A DNA stretch of 64,000 nt from NCBI GenBank assembly GCA_036520615.1, contig DATDJI010000059.1, positions 14,691 to 78,690 on the forward strand, given 5' to 3'. The position numbers were made by a program, and so were the translations under genes. The DNA is from CAMCXE01 sp036520615. Its GTDB lineage: Bacteria; Pseudomonadota; Gammaproteobacteria; Pseudomonadales; Cellvibrionaceae. The notes beneath the pieces were generated by a model. It worked only from the letters and a program-made list of their open reading frames with translations. It was not told where the DNA came from and searched no databases. Of the stretch, positions 1-8,938 are shown in pieces. Numbering within the stretch: the stretch's first letter is position 1; the number at the start of each line of letters is the position of its first letter.

Positions 1-914
1 GATAGACTGCGATTGCGCAATTGTCGGTCGATACGTGCTTGATAATCCGGTAACTTTAATGTGTCGCCGGATTGTTCGTTTAGCATTCGAGCAAGTTTAT
101 GATAGGCCGATGCCTGCATATAATTCATCGCAACCCAATATGCACTGGATAAATTATATGCGATTGCTGCTTTTATTTTTTTCGCATCCGCGCGTGAATT
201 AATTTGTGGATTTCCCATAGCCATTTCCCACAATTCAATCGCGCCTTTTATACCTTCCACCGGCTCTGAAAGCGTGTCTTTTTCCTCAATCATCGCATAG
301 GCCTTAGTGGCAATATCATAGGCCTGATTGACATTACTAAACTCACCGCTTTCTGAGCGAAATTGAAAACTAGTAACTTCTAAGGGTTTGTACGAAACAA
401 CAGTATTTTCCTGTACAAATGCTTCCACCCGACGCTTAGCGCCTTGCATTTCTTGGCGCGTTTGTCCCTTCAACCAATCAGCTGATTTTTTGCGAAAATC
501 CGCCTCCAGCGCCACAGCGTCGTTATTTGCACCGCAACTAGCATCACCTAAAAGAATTTTTCCTTCGTTGGGCAGAGCTTTGTTGTATTTTTGCGTGTTG
601 TGTACCGCATCGTGTACGCGCACAAAAATTTTCGGCAAATCGTAGGTAACTTCAACCTGCGTAATATTAGTAGCAACACCGTTGCACGTTTGCGGCACTT
701 TTACAGGTTGAATCACGCGAATACTGCTTTCGCCACTTACGGCAAATTCCACACTAATTGCCCGATAGTCCATTTGGTTTAATGACATATCTGGAAACTC
801 GAGAATTTTGGCAGTTTGTTTTTGACCTAAAATACTTACTGCACTATCCACAGCGAGCGCCCCCATGGGTGCTAACATCCCGCCTGATAAAACCAATGGC
901 AATAAAATTCGCAT
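1..914 (-). CDS. Unrecognised exported protein, C-terminus beyond window edge
   Basis: An open frame reads leftwards from an ATG at 914 to the window edge without a stop, about 304 residues. The first 22 residues look like a signal peptide (MRILLP, a hydrophobic stretch, then ALA before VDSAV), so the product is probably periplasmic or surface exposed. The middle has two Cys in the mature part and many charged residues. The last 100 residues are Ala/Tyr-rich and helical (repeated A-Y-x-L/M patterns), resembling TPR-like helices, but I do not recognise a family. Upstream of the ATG there is only a weak purine stretch. It is followed by a 226-base gap before the next gene on the same strand, so it may have its own promoter. 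Function unknown. Confidence 0.7.
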   Translation of the reverse strand, partial: MRILLPLVLSGGMLAPMGALAVDSAVSILGQKQTAKILEFPDMSLNQMDYRAISVEFAVSGESSIRVIQPVKVPQTCNGVATNITQVEVTYDLPKIFVRVHDAVHNTQKYNKALPNEGKILLGDASCGANNDAVALEADFRKKSADWLKGQTRQEMQGAKRRVEAFVQENTVVSYKPLEVTSFQFRSESGEFSNVNQAYDIATKAYAMIEEKDTLSEPVEGIKGAIELWEMAMGNPQINSRADAKKIKAAIAYNLSSAYWVAMNYMQASAYHKLARMLNEQSGDTLKLPDYQARIDRQLRNRSL

Positions 915-1097
915 GCCTACACTCTCACACTCGTCAATAAACAGCCCACAGCGCGGGCCTGGTTAGACGCCTAACGGATCCGGCGCATCATAATGAGCTT
1001 AGCCGAGCTGCAGGTTTTGAATTGGAACGTTTATTTCTAGGTGCGGCGTAAAACAGCGGTTTTGGTTATGGATCGCTTTTATGATTATTAAGGACAT

Positions 1098-1125
1098 AAA
1101 AAAAGCAGCCGAAGCTGCTTTTTTT
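1098..1125 (-). terminator. Rho-independent terminator of the MFS gene
   Basis: The arms AGCAGC and GCTGCT enclose a short CGA loop and are flanked by A7 and T7 runs, so the element can work in both directions. It lies 16 bases past the stop of the permease gene on the minus strand. Confidence 0.85.
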
Positions 1126-1140
1126 AAAGTACCGATATGC

Positions 1141-2436
1141 TTATTTGTCGCTGTGATTAAACGGCGCAACCCAGGTTATTACAAATGATGGGATAGTGGC
1201 GATCATGACAAAAACAAAGTATTGAACATACCCCAAATGCTCCTGCAAGGCACCGCTAATCGCGCCTGTACTCATCATACATAAGCCCATTAAACCGGTG
1301 CCGAACGCGTAGTGGGCGGTGACGAACCGGCCAGGTGCCAGCTGCTGCATCATGTAAATCATTAAACCCACAGCGCCCACGCCAAAAAAGAATTTCTCGA
1401 TTGCCACTGCAAGAGTAATCAGCCATACGTTGGAAGGTTGATAAATGGCTAATAATAAAAACGTAACATTAGGAATATTTAGGCAGCAGCAAAGTGTAAA
1501 TAAACTTGCTTTCAGGCCTTTTCTCGCAACCAGCCATCCACCTAATAAGGATCCGACCAAGAAGGTCGCGGTGCCGTAAATGCCGTAGACATTTCCTTGC
1601 ATATCATTGGTAAGGCCCATGCCGCCTTTGTCCACTCCATCAAGCATAAATAGCGGGCCGACTTTTTCAATTAAACCCACGCTTACCCGATATAAAAAGA
1701 TAAATGAAATCATCAGCCAAATATCTTTTTTCTTGAAAAAATCCACCAATGAATCCAGTAACACACGGCCAGCTTCAGCAACCGACGTAGGTGTGTTTTC
1801 AGCTTTGGCGCCATCGGGCATCACTTTCCAGTGATAAATGGACATCAGTAATGTCACAGCTGCGATGATAAAAAAAACAATTTTCCAAGAATCCACCCAG
1901 TCATTACCGGTCACGTGCGGATCGTGGTGAAACACGTTTTCGTGTAAATAGCCGCTGAGTTTTACCAAAATACCCGTCGCCACAATCGGCCCGATATTCC
2001 AGCTGAGACTTTGTACACCGCAATATTTAGACTGGGACTTTCCATCCAGCGTAGTGACATATACACCATCACTGGCAATATCCTGCGTTGCACCTACAAA
2101 AGACAACACCCAAAACAACACCATAATAAGCGTTATATAACTGGGCATTCCCATGGCCAACGCTACGGCGGCAAAACCACCGGCTAAAATAATTTGCGTG
2201 GCAACCACAAAAAATTTCTTAGTGCGATACATTTCAATAAAAGGTGCAAACAGTGGCTTAATCGTATATGCCAAAATAAACATACTCGAATAAAGCGCAG
2301 CTTGGGTGTTATCCATACCCAAATTTTTAAACATTACTGTGGAGACGCCACTTAACACCATGTAGGTTAACGCCATGGTGAAATATCCTGAGGGCACCCA
2401 CAGCAGTGGATGGGCAAACGAGCGAGTGGGTTGCAT
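1141..2436 (-). CDS. MFS permease (AmpG-like), probably sugar-related
   Basis: A 431-residue integral membrane protein with about 12 hydrophobic segments. The early motif LGMDNTQAALYSSMF and the central GATQDIASDGVYV are typical of the AmpG/PAT-like branch of the major facilitator superfamily, in which the conserved QDIA-D motif replaces the classical one. I chose the ATG at 2436 (MQPTRSFAHPLL) because the longer reading upstream adds a Cys/Asn-rich stretch not expected in an MFS N-terminus; an AGG lies about 12 bases upstream. The gene is divergent from a GH3 beta-glucosidase, so uptake of a released sugar or oligosaccharide is plausible, but the substrate cannot be read from sequence. A muropeptide permease is the alternative. 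Confidence 0.75.
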   Translation of the reverse strand: MQPTRSFAHPLLWVPSGYFTMALTYMVLSGVSTVMFKNLGMDNTQAALYSSMFILAYTIKPLFAPFIEMYRTKKFFVVATQIILAGGFAAVALAMGMPSYITLIMVLFWVLSFVGATQDIASDGVYVTTLDGKSQSKYCGVQSLSWNIGPIVATGILVKLSGYLHENVFHHDPHVTGNDWVDSWKIVFFIIAAVTLLMSIYHWKVMPDGAKAENTPTSVAEAGRVLLDSLVDFFKKKDIWLMISFIFLYRVSVGLIEKVGPLFMLDGVDKGGMGLTNDMQGNVYGIYGTATFLVGSLLGGWLVARKGLKASLFTLCCCLNIPNVTFLLLAIYQPSNVWLITLAVAIEKFFFGVGAVGLMIYMMQQLAPGRFVTAHYAFGTGLMGLCMMSTGAISGALQEHLGYVQYFVFVMIATIPSFVITWVAPFNHSDK

Positions 2437-2680
2437 AATAAAAAGATACCTAAGGTTGTTATTATTAGCCGTCGCGCCTTTTGCAGCACAACAAAATAGG
2501 AGGGCACACTGGCGGCGCACAATAGCACTTCACCGCATCAGAATAAATAAACGCCACCGTCAAGTTACAGGTTTTTTCCAGCGCTTTTAGCTGATTCACA
2601 CTGTGCAGGCCGTGACAGATGCACAACTCCTGATACACTGCCAACCACTACGATAACAACAAAATTTACCGAGGATCTCC

Positions 2681-5230
2681 ATGTTCCGCCCCCTGGGAAT
2701 TTCCTGCCTGGCGCTTGCGATATTCGCCTGCAGCCAGCACAGCACACAGCCAACTTCTTCTGCCAGTCCCGCTCCTGTTCAACAGGATAAACGCGCGTTG
2801 TGGCCACAACCGAAATCTCCGTTCAGCCCAGCTGAAACGGCCGCCGTTAATTCCCGCGTTGCCAAACTGCTGGCAGGCATGAGCCTTGAAGAAAAAGTAG
2901 GCCAAATGGTTGTGGCGGAAATGGGCTTCATCACCCCAGAGCAAGCCCGCGAATATAGCGTCGGCGCGGTACTTGAAGCGGGCGGCGCCTATTTAGGGAA
3001 GAACAAACAGGCACATATTTCCGATTGGGTTTTGCAAACAGAGCGCTTTTACTTGGCATCTGTAGATAAAAGCGGAGGACGCGCGGGAATTCCGATTCTC
3101 TGGGGTACAGACGCACTGCACGGCCACAACAAAGCCTTCGGGGCCACTATTTTTCCCCATAACATCGGCTTAGGCGCCACACGCAATGGCGACTTGGTAC
3201 GCCGTATTGGCGAAGTGACTGCGCTTGAAACCCTAATTGCCGGTAAAAACTGGACCTATGCACCGGTTGTCTCGGTTGTACGCGATGATCGCTGGGGGCG
3301 CAGTTATGAGAGTTATTCGGAGAACCCAACCTTGGTTGCAGAGCTTGGCCGCCAAGCTGTATTGGGCTTGCAGGGCGAAGTAGGTTCAACATTTATGCAG
3401 CCGAATCGTTTAATGGCAACAGCTAAACACTTTATTGGCGACGGCGGTACGGAAGACGGCGTTGATCGCGCCAATAACCTCGCCACCGAAGAGGACCTTA
3501 TACGCATCCACAGCCCAGGTTACGTCTCTACTCTGGAGGCCGGTGTACTGTCGGTAATGGCCAGCCACAACTCTTGGCAGGGCACGCGCCTGCACGGGCA
3601 CCGTTATTTGCTGACAACAATTTTAAAAGAGCATATGGGATTCGATGGTTTTGTTGTCGGCGATTGGAACAGCCATGGGTTGATCCCCGGCTGCACAAAT
3701 AGCGATTGCGCCGAAACCGTAAATGCCGGCGTAGACATGATTATGGCCCCTGAGCACTGGAGGGAATTTATTCAAAGCACGCTGGCCCATGTTAAAGATG
3801 GCCGTATTAGCCAAGCGCGTATCGACGATGCCGTAAGCCGCATCCTGCGCAGTAAGATTCGCGCAGGCTTAATGGAATCTGGCGATCCGATCCACCGCCC
3901 TTACAGCAACGATACCGCACAGTTCACTAACCCAGCGCATCACGCCCTCGCCCGCCAAGCTGTGCGAGAGTCTTTAGTGTTGCTAAAGAACAATCAGCAG
4001 GTATTGCCACTTAATCCGCGGCAAACAATTTTGATTGCTGGTGAAGGTGCCGACAGTATTCCGCAAGCGTGCGGCGGCTGGACGATTTCATGGCAGGGGA
4101 CAGGCCTTGATAATAAGGATTTCCCCAACGCCACGAGTATTGCCACGGGCTTAAAACAGCAGATTCAAGCCGCAGGCGGCAAGGCGCTGATCAGCAAAGA
4201 GGGTACATTTAAACAAAAACCGGCTGTGGCCATAGTGGTATTCGGCGAGAAGCCCTATGCCGAATGGCAGGGCGATGTTAAGACCCTCGCCTATCAACCT
4301 CGCGTTAATAGAGACGCCAAATTGCTCGAATCACTCAAAGCTCAGGGCATAAAAACCATAGCGGTATTTTTATCCGGTCGCCCCATGTGGGTAAACCGAG
4401 AGCTAAACGCCAGTGATGCGTTTGTAGCGGCATGGCTGCCAGGCACTGAAGGAGCTGGTATTGCCGACGTACTCTTGCGCAGCAAAGACGGCAAAATCGC
4501 CTACGACTTTAAAGGCAAGCTGTCGTTTTCCTGGCCCGCCAAGCCCGATCAGACCGCCAATGAAGGCGACGGCAGCGCCCCCTTATTTCCCTATGGCTTT
4601 GGTCTCTCCTATACGTCGGAGCAGGTTGACTTAGGCGTACTAAGCACCGATGTCGGCGCTGCAGCGGATCTTATTAACGGCAATACGCCTATGTTCAACG
4701 GTCGCGCCAAAGCGCCTTGGGTGCTCAATACTCAGTCGGCCGACGAGGTACAGCCATATCAATCAAGCACTTTAACTGGCAAAGTCATCACCCTTACAGA
4801 AGCGGATCAGCACACGCAGGGCGATGCCGTAGACGCCCAATGGAATGGTTCAGGTAACGGCCTACTTGCGCTGCAAACACCTAAAGCCAGCCAAAATACT
4901 ACTGATTTATTAGCGCGCAAAGGCGTAGTGGCATTTGATTTAATGGTGCTACAAAAGCCTACAGCGAAGGTAGAGTTTGAAATGAGCTATGCGCCTAAAT
5001 CCATCGCGCACCGCGAGGATTTCACGAGCCAGCTTAATGCAGCCGAGCTCAATAGCTGGAGACGTTACCGGGTGGATATGGCGTGTTTTGCCAAGCATAA
5101 AATTGATTTTGCCGAGTTGAACCAGGGCTTTGGTCTTGTCACAAATGGCAAGCTGCAAATACGCTTGGCGAATGTAGTTATGGAGCCAGATGAGGCCGCC
5201 AACGCTGACATTAAATGTCCAGCTTTTTAA
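2681..5230 (+). CDS. GH3 exo-beta-glucosidase-type lipoprotein
   Basis: An 849-residue glycoside hydrolase family 3 enzyme. The N-terminus ends in a lipobox-like stretch (LAIFAC, Cys17), so it is probably a lipoprotein anchored in a membrane. The (beta/alpha)8 domain spans about 45-390. It contains the substrate-binding KHFIGDGG motif and the nucleophile Asp328 in FVVGDWNSHG. The GH3 C domain (about 420-640) follows. The last 200 residues form an extra beta-rich domain, as in the ExoP/Cel3A-type marine and soil enzymes. The expected role is release of glucose from the non-reducing end of beta-glucans or cello-oligosaccharides. A good ribosome site (GAGGA) sits 7-8 bases before the ATG. It is divergent from an MFS permease that may take up the product. 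The exact linkage preference is not readable. Confidence 0.92.
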   Translation: MFRPLGISCLALAIFACSQHSTQPTSSASPAPVQQDKRALWPQPKSPFSPAETAAVNSRVAKLLAGMSLEEKVGQMVVAEMGFITPEQAREYSVGAVLEAGGAYLGKNKQAHISDWVLQTERFYLASVDKSGGRAGIPILWGTDALHGHNKAFGATIFPHNIGLGATRNGDLVRRIGEVTALETLIAGKNWTYAPVVSVVRDDRWGRSYESYSENPTLVAELGRQAVLGLQGEVGSTFMQPNRLMATAKHFIGDGGTEDGVDRANNLATEEDLIRIHSPGYVSTLEAGVLSVMASHNSWQGTRLHGHRYLLTTILKEHMGFDGFVVGDWNSHGLIPGCTNSDCAETVNAGVDMIMAPEHWREFIQSTLAHVKDGRISQARIDDAVSRILRSKIRAGLMESGDPIHRPYSNDTAQFTNPAHHALARQAVRESLVLLKNNQQVLPLNPRQTILIAGEGADSIPQACGGWTISWQGTGLDNKDFPNATSIATGLKQQIQAAGGKALISKEGTFKQKPAVAIVVFGEKPYAEWQGDVKTLAYQPRVNRDAKLLESLKAQGIKTIAVFLSGRPMWVNRELNASDAFVAAWLPGTEGAGIADVLLRSKDGKIAYDFKGKLSFSWPAKPDQTANEGDGSAPLFPYGFGLSYTSEQVDLGVLSTDVGAAADLINGNTPMFNGRAKAPWVLNTQSADEVQPYQSSTLTGKVITLTEADQHTQGDAVDAQWNGSGNGLLALQTPKASQNTTDLLARKGVVAFDLMVLQKPTAKVEFEMSYAPKSIAHREDFTSQLNAAELNSWRRYRVDMACFAKHKIDFAELNQGFGLVTNGKLQIRLANVVMEPDEAANADIKCPAF

Positions 5231-5606
5231 TGCTGGTTAAACACTAACAGCGCTCTCATATTCACGGCATGGATGCCGGTATCCATTTAGTCCGGAAAGA
5301 AATTAGCGATATACAAGTCGTGCTTGCTATTTCTTGCGGTAAAGCTCTGCCAACCACTGATCTGCACTTACGTCCTTACCTCGCTCGCCAAGAGCGCCTT
5401 AGCCCCACAATTTCCCTTAAATATGAGCCTATATATTTATTGTCACTGCTCTTGACAATCTGAAAACATCAATTGGCCTAAAGTTTGCTTTTTTCGATGT
5501 TTAAAAGCGTTGCTTGTACGGTAGCTCCTGACTAGAATTGAAAAATGCGCACACCAACGAAGTGTTGGTTTAGCCCCCCTGTTCTAGCCTCGCGAGCTTT
5601 CGTTCT
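5231..5606 (+). other. Intergenic region between GH3 gene and rpoN
   Basis: No gene is supported here. It holds a small palindrome at 5269-5286 (ATGGAT, six-base loop, ATCCAT) just past the GH3 gene, without a T-run, and the promoter described separately. The lptB gene, which normally precedes rpoN, is not present, so rpoN starts its own transcription unit. Confidence 0.6.
5510..5538 (+). promoter_or_regulatory. Sigma-70 promoter candidate for rpoN operon
   Basis: TTGCTT (5510-5515) and TAGAAT (5533-5538) are separated by 17 bases, and the coding start is 69 bases past the -10 box. It is the best sigma-70-like pair seen in the gap. Confidence 0.55.
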
Positions 5607-7151
5607 ATGAAGCAATCCTTACAACTTAGACTTGGCCAGTCATTGACAATGACGCCTCAGTTGCAACAAGCCATCCGCTTGCTGCAGTTGTCCACCCTCG
5701 ATTTACAGGCCGAAATTCAAGAAGTTCTTGATAACAATCCGATGCTTGAAGTTTCCGAAGATGGCGGCCCAGTGGATCTACCGGATGATATCAACGTGGA
5801 TTTCTCCAGCGAAATTTATAATCACGCCGAAGCAGCACCCTCCAGCAGCGATGCTGACGGTAGTAACGAGGTTGGCTCGGACGCAGGCGCGGATACCTTT
5901 GATAGCTCCACCACCAATCTTAGCGACTGGAACGACACCATCCCCACGGACCTTGCCGTTGATACCAGTTGGGACGATATCTATCAATCAGGCCCGACAG
6001 GTACTGGCCTCGCCAAGCCTGAAAACGACGACATGGATTTCGAATCCCGCCGTGGTTCCACTGAGACCTTACAAGATCACCTGTACTGGCAGCTTAATTT
6101 AACCCCGATGTCGCCGACGGATTTTGCCGTAGCCGAAGCCATTATCGATGCCGTGGATCCCACCGGCATGTTATGCCAAAGCGTCGATGACATTTTTGAA
6201 GGTTTGCAGAGAGAATACCCAGAGCTTGAGCGCGATGAAGTCATCGCCGTGCTCCATCGCGTGCAACAATTCGACCCTGTAGGCGTGGCCGCGCAGAACC
6301 TCAGTGAATCGCTGATTATTCAACTGCGTCAATTACCAGAAGGCACGCCTGGCTGGGAAACCGCTTATGACATAGCCGATGAGTATCTTGATGCACTGGG
6401 CCAGCGGGATTTTAAATTGCTGATGCGCAAGCTGAAAGTTAAGGAAGAGGAGCTGCAGGTAGCTATCGCTCTGATCCAAAGTCTCAACCCTCGCCCGGGT
6501 GAATCAATCGGCGATGACACTACTGAATATGTAGTGCCTGACGTATTTGTGACGAAAGAGAACAACCGCTGGCAAGTGCACCTGAACCCGGAAATAGCCC
6601 CGAAGTTGCGCATCAATTCAGACTACGCAAGCCTGGTAAAACGCGCCGATAGCAGCAGCGATAACACATTTTTGCGCGATAACCTGCAGGAGGCGCGCTG
6701 GTTTTTAAAAAGCCTGCAAAGCCGCAATGAAACCCTGTTAAAAGTTTCAACCTGTATTGTCGAGCGGCAACAGGGTTTTTTAGAGCACGGTCCGGAAGCT
6801 ATGAAGCCCATGGTGCTGCACGATGTTGCTGAAATGGTTGAGATGCACGAATCGACGATCTCGCGTGTTACAACGCAAAAATTTATGCACACCCCCCAAG
6901 GCATTTTCGAGCTGAAGTACTTTTTCTCCAGCCACGTAAACACCGATAGCGGCGGAGAATGTTCATCCACGGCAATTCGCGCCATCATTAAAAAATTGAT
7001 TGCCGCGGAAAACCCGCGCAAGCCCTTAAGTGACAGCAAAATTACAGAACTGCTGGAAGCTCAGGGCATTCAAGTGGCGCGGCGCACGATTGCCAAATAC
7101 CGTGAATCGCTCAATATCGCGCCATCCAATGAGCGTAAACGGCTGGTTTAG
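5607..7151 (+). CDS. rpoN: RNA polymerase sigma-54 factor
   Basis: A 514-residue sigma-54. Region I is Gln/Leu-rich (LRLGQSLTMTPQLQQAIRLL), the part that contacts bacterial enhancer-binding ATPases. A long acidic region II (about 50-150) follows, then the core-binding domain, the helix-turn-helix around 395-415 and the RpoN box ARRTIAKYRE at about 491-500, which reads the -24 element. The acidic insert is longer than in E. coli (477 residues). No clear Shine-Dalgarno precedes the ATG. It is the first gene of rpoN-ptsN-rapZ-npr, the nitrogen-related PTS cluster. The hpf gene normally found between rpoN and ptsN is absent, and the gap is only 10 bases. Confidence 0.97.
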   Translation: MKQSLQLRLGQSLTMTPQLQQAIRLLQLSTLDLQAEIQEVLDNNPMLEVSEDGGPVDLPDDINVDFSSEIYNHAEAAPSSSDADGSNEVGSDAGADTFDSSTTNLSDWNDTIPTDLAVDTSWDDIYQSGPTGTGLAKPENDDMDFESRRGSTETLQDHLYWQLNLTPMSPTDFAVAEAIIDAVDPTGMLCQSVDDIFEGLQREYPELERDEVIAVLHRVQQFDPVGVAAQNLSESLIIQLRQLPEGTPGWETAYDIADEYLDALGQRDFKLLMRKLKVKEEELQVAIALIQSLNPRPGESIGDDTTEYVVPDVFVTKENNRWQVHLNPEIAPKLRINSDYASLVKRADSSSDNTFLRDNLQEARWFLKSLQSRNETLLKVSTCIVERQQGFLEHGPEAMKPMVLHDVAEMVEMHESTISRVTTQKFMHTPQGIFELKYFFSSHVNTDSGGECSSTAIRAIIKKLIAAENPRKPLSDSKITELLEAQGIQVARRTIAKYRESLNIAPSNERKRLV

Positions 7152-7161
7152 CAGGTGACCT

Positions 7162-7611
7162 ATGCATATTAGTAACCTATTAATTCCAGAACGCTGCCGC
7201 GCCAAAATGCCCTGTAACAGCAAAAAACGCGCGCTGGAAAAAATGGCTGAGTTGATTGCGCAGCACACTCCGGGGATCTCCGCCGAGGTGTTGTTCAGTC
7301 ATTTGATTAACCGCGAACGCCTGGGCTCGACCGGGATTGGAGAAGGCATCGCTGTGCCCCACTGCCGCTTTGAAACCGGCGGCGCGACTATAGGCGCGCT
7401 TATTACTCTGGCTGAACCCATCGACTTTGACTCGGTCGACAGTCTGCCCGTGGATATTATTTTTGCGATGTTGGTGCCCACGAATGCCAACGAGCAGCAT
7501 CTATTAACCCTGGCAAGCCTTGCAGAATCGCTACAGTCGGCAAGTTACGTTAATAGTCTGCGCACATCCACAGATGATACCGGCCTGTTTTTGGCCGCTA
7601 CCGCCACCTAA
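7162..7611 (+). CDS. ptsN: Nitrogen PTS EIIA component
   Basis: A 149-residue EIIA-Ntr of the fructose EIIA fold. The phosphorylated histidine is His67 in GIAVPHCR. It receives phosphate from NPr and regulates K+ uptake, stress and sigma-54-linked processes by protein contacts rather than sugar transport. An AGGTGA ribosome site overlaps the short gap after rpoN, so the two are cotranscribed. NPr (ptsO) lies two genes downstream, which completes the receiving end of the cascade; the EI enzyme PtsP is not in this window. Confidence 0.95.
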   Translation: MHISNLLIPERCRAKMPCNSKKRALEKMAELIAQHTPGISAEVLFSHLINRERLGSTGIGEGIAVPHCRFETGGATIGALITLAEPIDFDSVDSLPVDIIFAMLVPTNANEQHLLTLASLAESLQSASYVNSLRTSTDDTGLFLAATAT

Positions 7612-7629
7612 CCTTAGGAGCGAAGCAGT

Positions 7630-8490
7630 ATGCGTATCGTTGTTATCAGCGGCCGTTCAGGCTCAGGCAAAACCACCGCTCTCCAGTTATTGGAAGACGT
7701 AGGTTTTACTTGTATTGATAATTTACCGGTGAGCCTACTACCTGCACTGGTCAACCAGGCGGCATCGAACAAAGACTTTAAATTCGCCATCGGTATAGAC
7801 GCGCGCAATATCGACGGCGACTTAAGCCGCTTCCAAAAAATCATTGCCAATAGCCAGAATCTGGGCACACCCTGCACGGTAGTTTTTCTGGATGCAGCTA
7901 ATCAAATTCTTTTAAAGCGTTTTAGCGAAACCCGCCGCAAACACCCGCTGACCAGTAAAACCCGCAGCCTGCAAGAAGCAATTATCGCCGAACAAAATAT
8001 TTTGCAGCCTATCGCAGAAGTGGCAGATTTCACCCTCGATACCAGCAATCTAACACTGCACGAGTTGCGCAGCGCTATCAAAAAAATGGTCGGCGGCGAA
8101 ACCGAAGGCACGGCATTGTTGTTTGAATCCTTCGGCTTTAAATATGGCCTGCCCACCTACGCAGATTTTGTTTTTGATGTGCGCTGTTTGCCGAATCCGT
8201 TTTGGAACCCGGAGCTACGCCTGCAAACAGGCCTTGAAGAAGGGGTAATAAAATTTTTGCGCGGCCAGGAAGAAGTCGAAGCGATGCTGACGGATATAGA
8301 AACTTATCTGCGCAAATGGGTGCCAAGCTTCGAGGCCAATAACCGTAGCTATTTGACCATTGCCATCGGCTGCACCGGCGGTATGCACCGCTCGGTTTAT
8401 CTGTGCGAACGTCTGGCCGAGCGTTTTAGTGCCGACTACGCCAATGTACAAACCCGCCATCGCCAATTAGGCGATCGGCCCAAAATTTAA
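7630..8490 (+). CDS. rapZ: RNase adapter protein RapZ
   Basis: A 286-residue protein with an N-terminal P-loop (GRSGSGKT, residues 8-15) and the conserved C-terminal domain containing IAIGCTGGMHRSVYL. In enterobacteria RapZ binds GlmZ sRNA and guides RNase E to it, tuning glucosamine-6-phosphate synthesis; it also binds nucleotides. AGGAG lies nine bases before the ATG and the gene follows ptsN by 18 bases. Whether the GlmY/GlmZ RNAs exist in this organism cannot be judged here. Confidence 0.95.
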   Translation: MRIVVISGRSGSGKTTALQLLEDVGFTCIDNLPVSLLPALVNQAASNKDFKFAIGIDARNIDGDLSRFQKIIANSQNLGTPCTVVFLDAANQILLKRFSETRRKHPLTSKTRSLQEAIIAEQNILQPIAEVADFTLDTSNLTLHELRSAIKKMVGGETEGTALLFESFGFKYGLPTYADFVFDVRCLPNPFWNPELRLQTGLEEGVIKFLRGQEEVEAMLTDIETYLRKWVPSFEANNRSYLTIAIGCTGGMHRSVYLCERLAERFSADYANVQTRHRQLGDRPKI

Positions 8491-8498
8491 TACATGCC

Positions 8499-8768
8499 AT
8501 GCCTACCCAAGACACCTGCATCATTAACAAACTAGGCCTTCACGCCCGCGCGGCTGCGAAGTTTGCCAACACGGCTAACCGTTTTAGCAGCACTATTGAA
8601 GTCTCCTGTGGAGAAAAAACCATTAACGGCAAAAGTATTATGTCGCTGATGCTGCTAGCCGCGAGCCAAGGCACGGCCATTAGCCTCTCCACCACCGGTA
8701 AGGACGCCACTGAAGCACTTGAAGCACTACTGGAATTAATTGCCAATAAATTTGACGAAGGCGAGTGA
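8499..8768 (+). CDS. ptsO: Phosphocarrier protein NPr
   Basis: An 89-residue HPr-family protein. The phosphorylated His15 is in KLGLHARAA, and the region around NGKSIMSLMLLAA corresponds to the HPr serine site region. It passes phosphate from EI-Ntr (PtsP) to EIIA-Ntr (PtsN), encoded upstream. The start at 8499 is in frame; another ATG at 8494 is not. There is no clear Shine-Dalgarno and the gap to rapZ is eight bases, so translational coupling is likely. Last gene of the operon. Confidence 0.94.
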   Translation: MPTQDTCIINKLGLHARAAAKFANTANRFSSTIEVSCGEKTINGKSIMSLMLLAASQGTAISLSTTGKDATEALEALLELIANKFDEGE

Positions 8769-8938
8769 TTCGAATCTGAACTTACGCCACCAGTAGGTGG
8801 TGTCCGCTGCGGCCGTACGGAAGCAACCATCCGATGTCAGCAGTGGGAATTGACTGAATCTTACGACTCAAGGCTTCTAGATTATCGGCTTTAATCCGGG
8901 ACCAGATACTGCTCCCTACTGCATCTTTAAGGTCCGCC

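Noticed and set aside
2437..2520. N-terminal extension of the MFS permease
   Set aside because: Cys/Asn-rich stretch without family similarity; ATG at 2436 begins the normal MFS start.
8769..8938. Mg2+ riboswitch upstream of mgtE
   Set aside because: Only one five-pair hairpin is seen; the M-box core is not recognisable.
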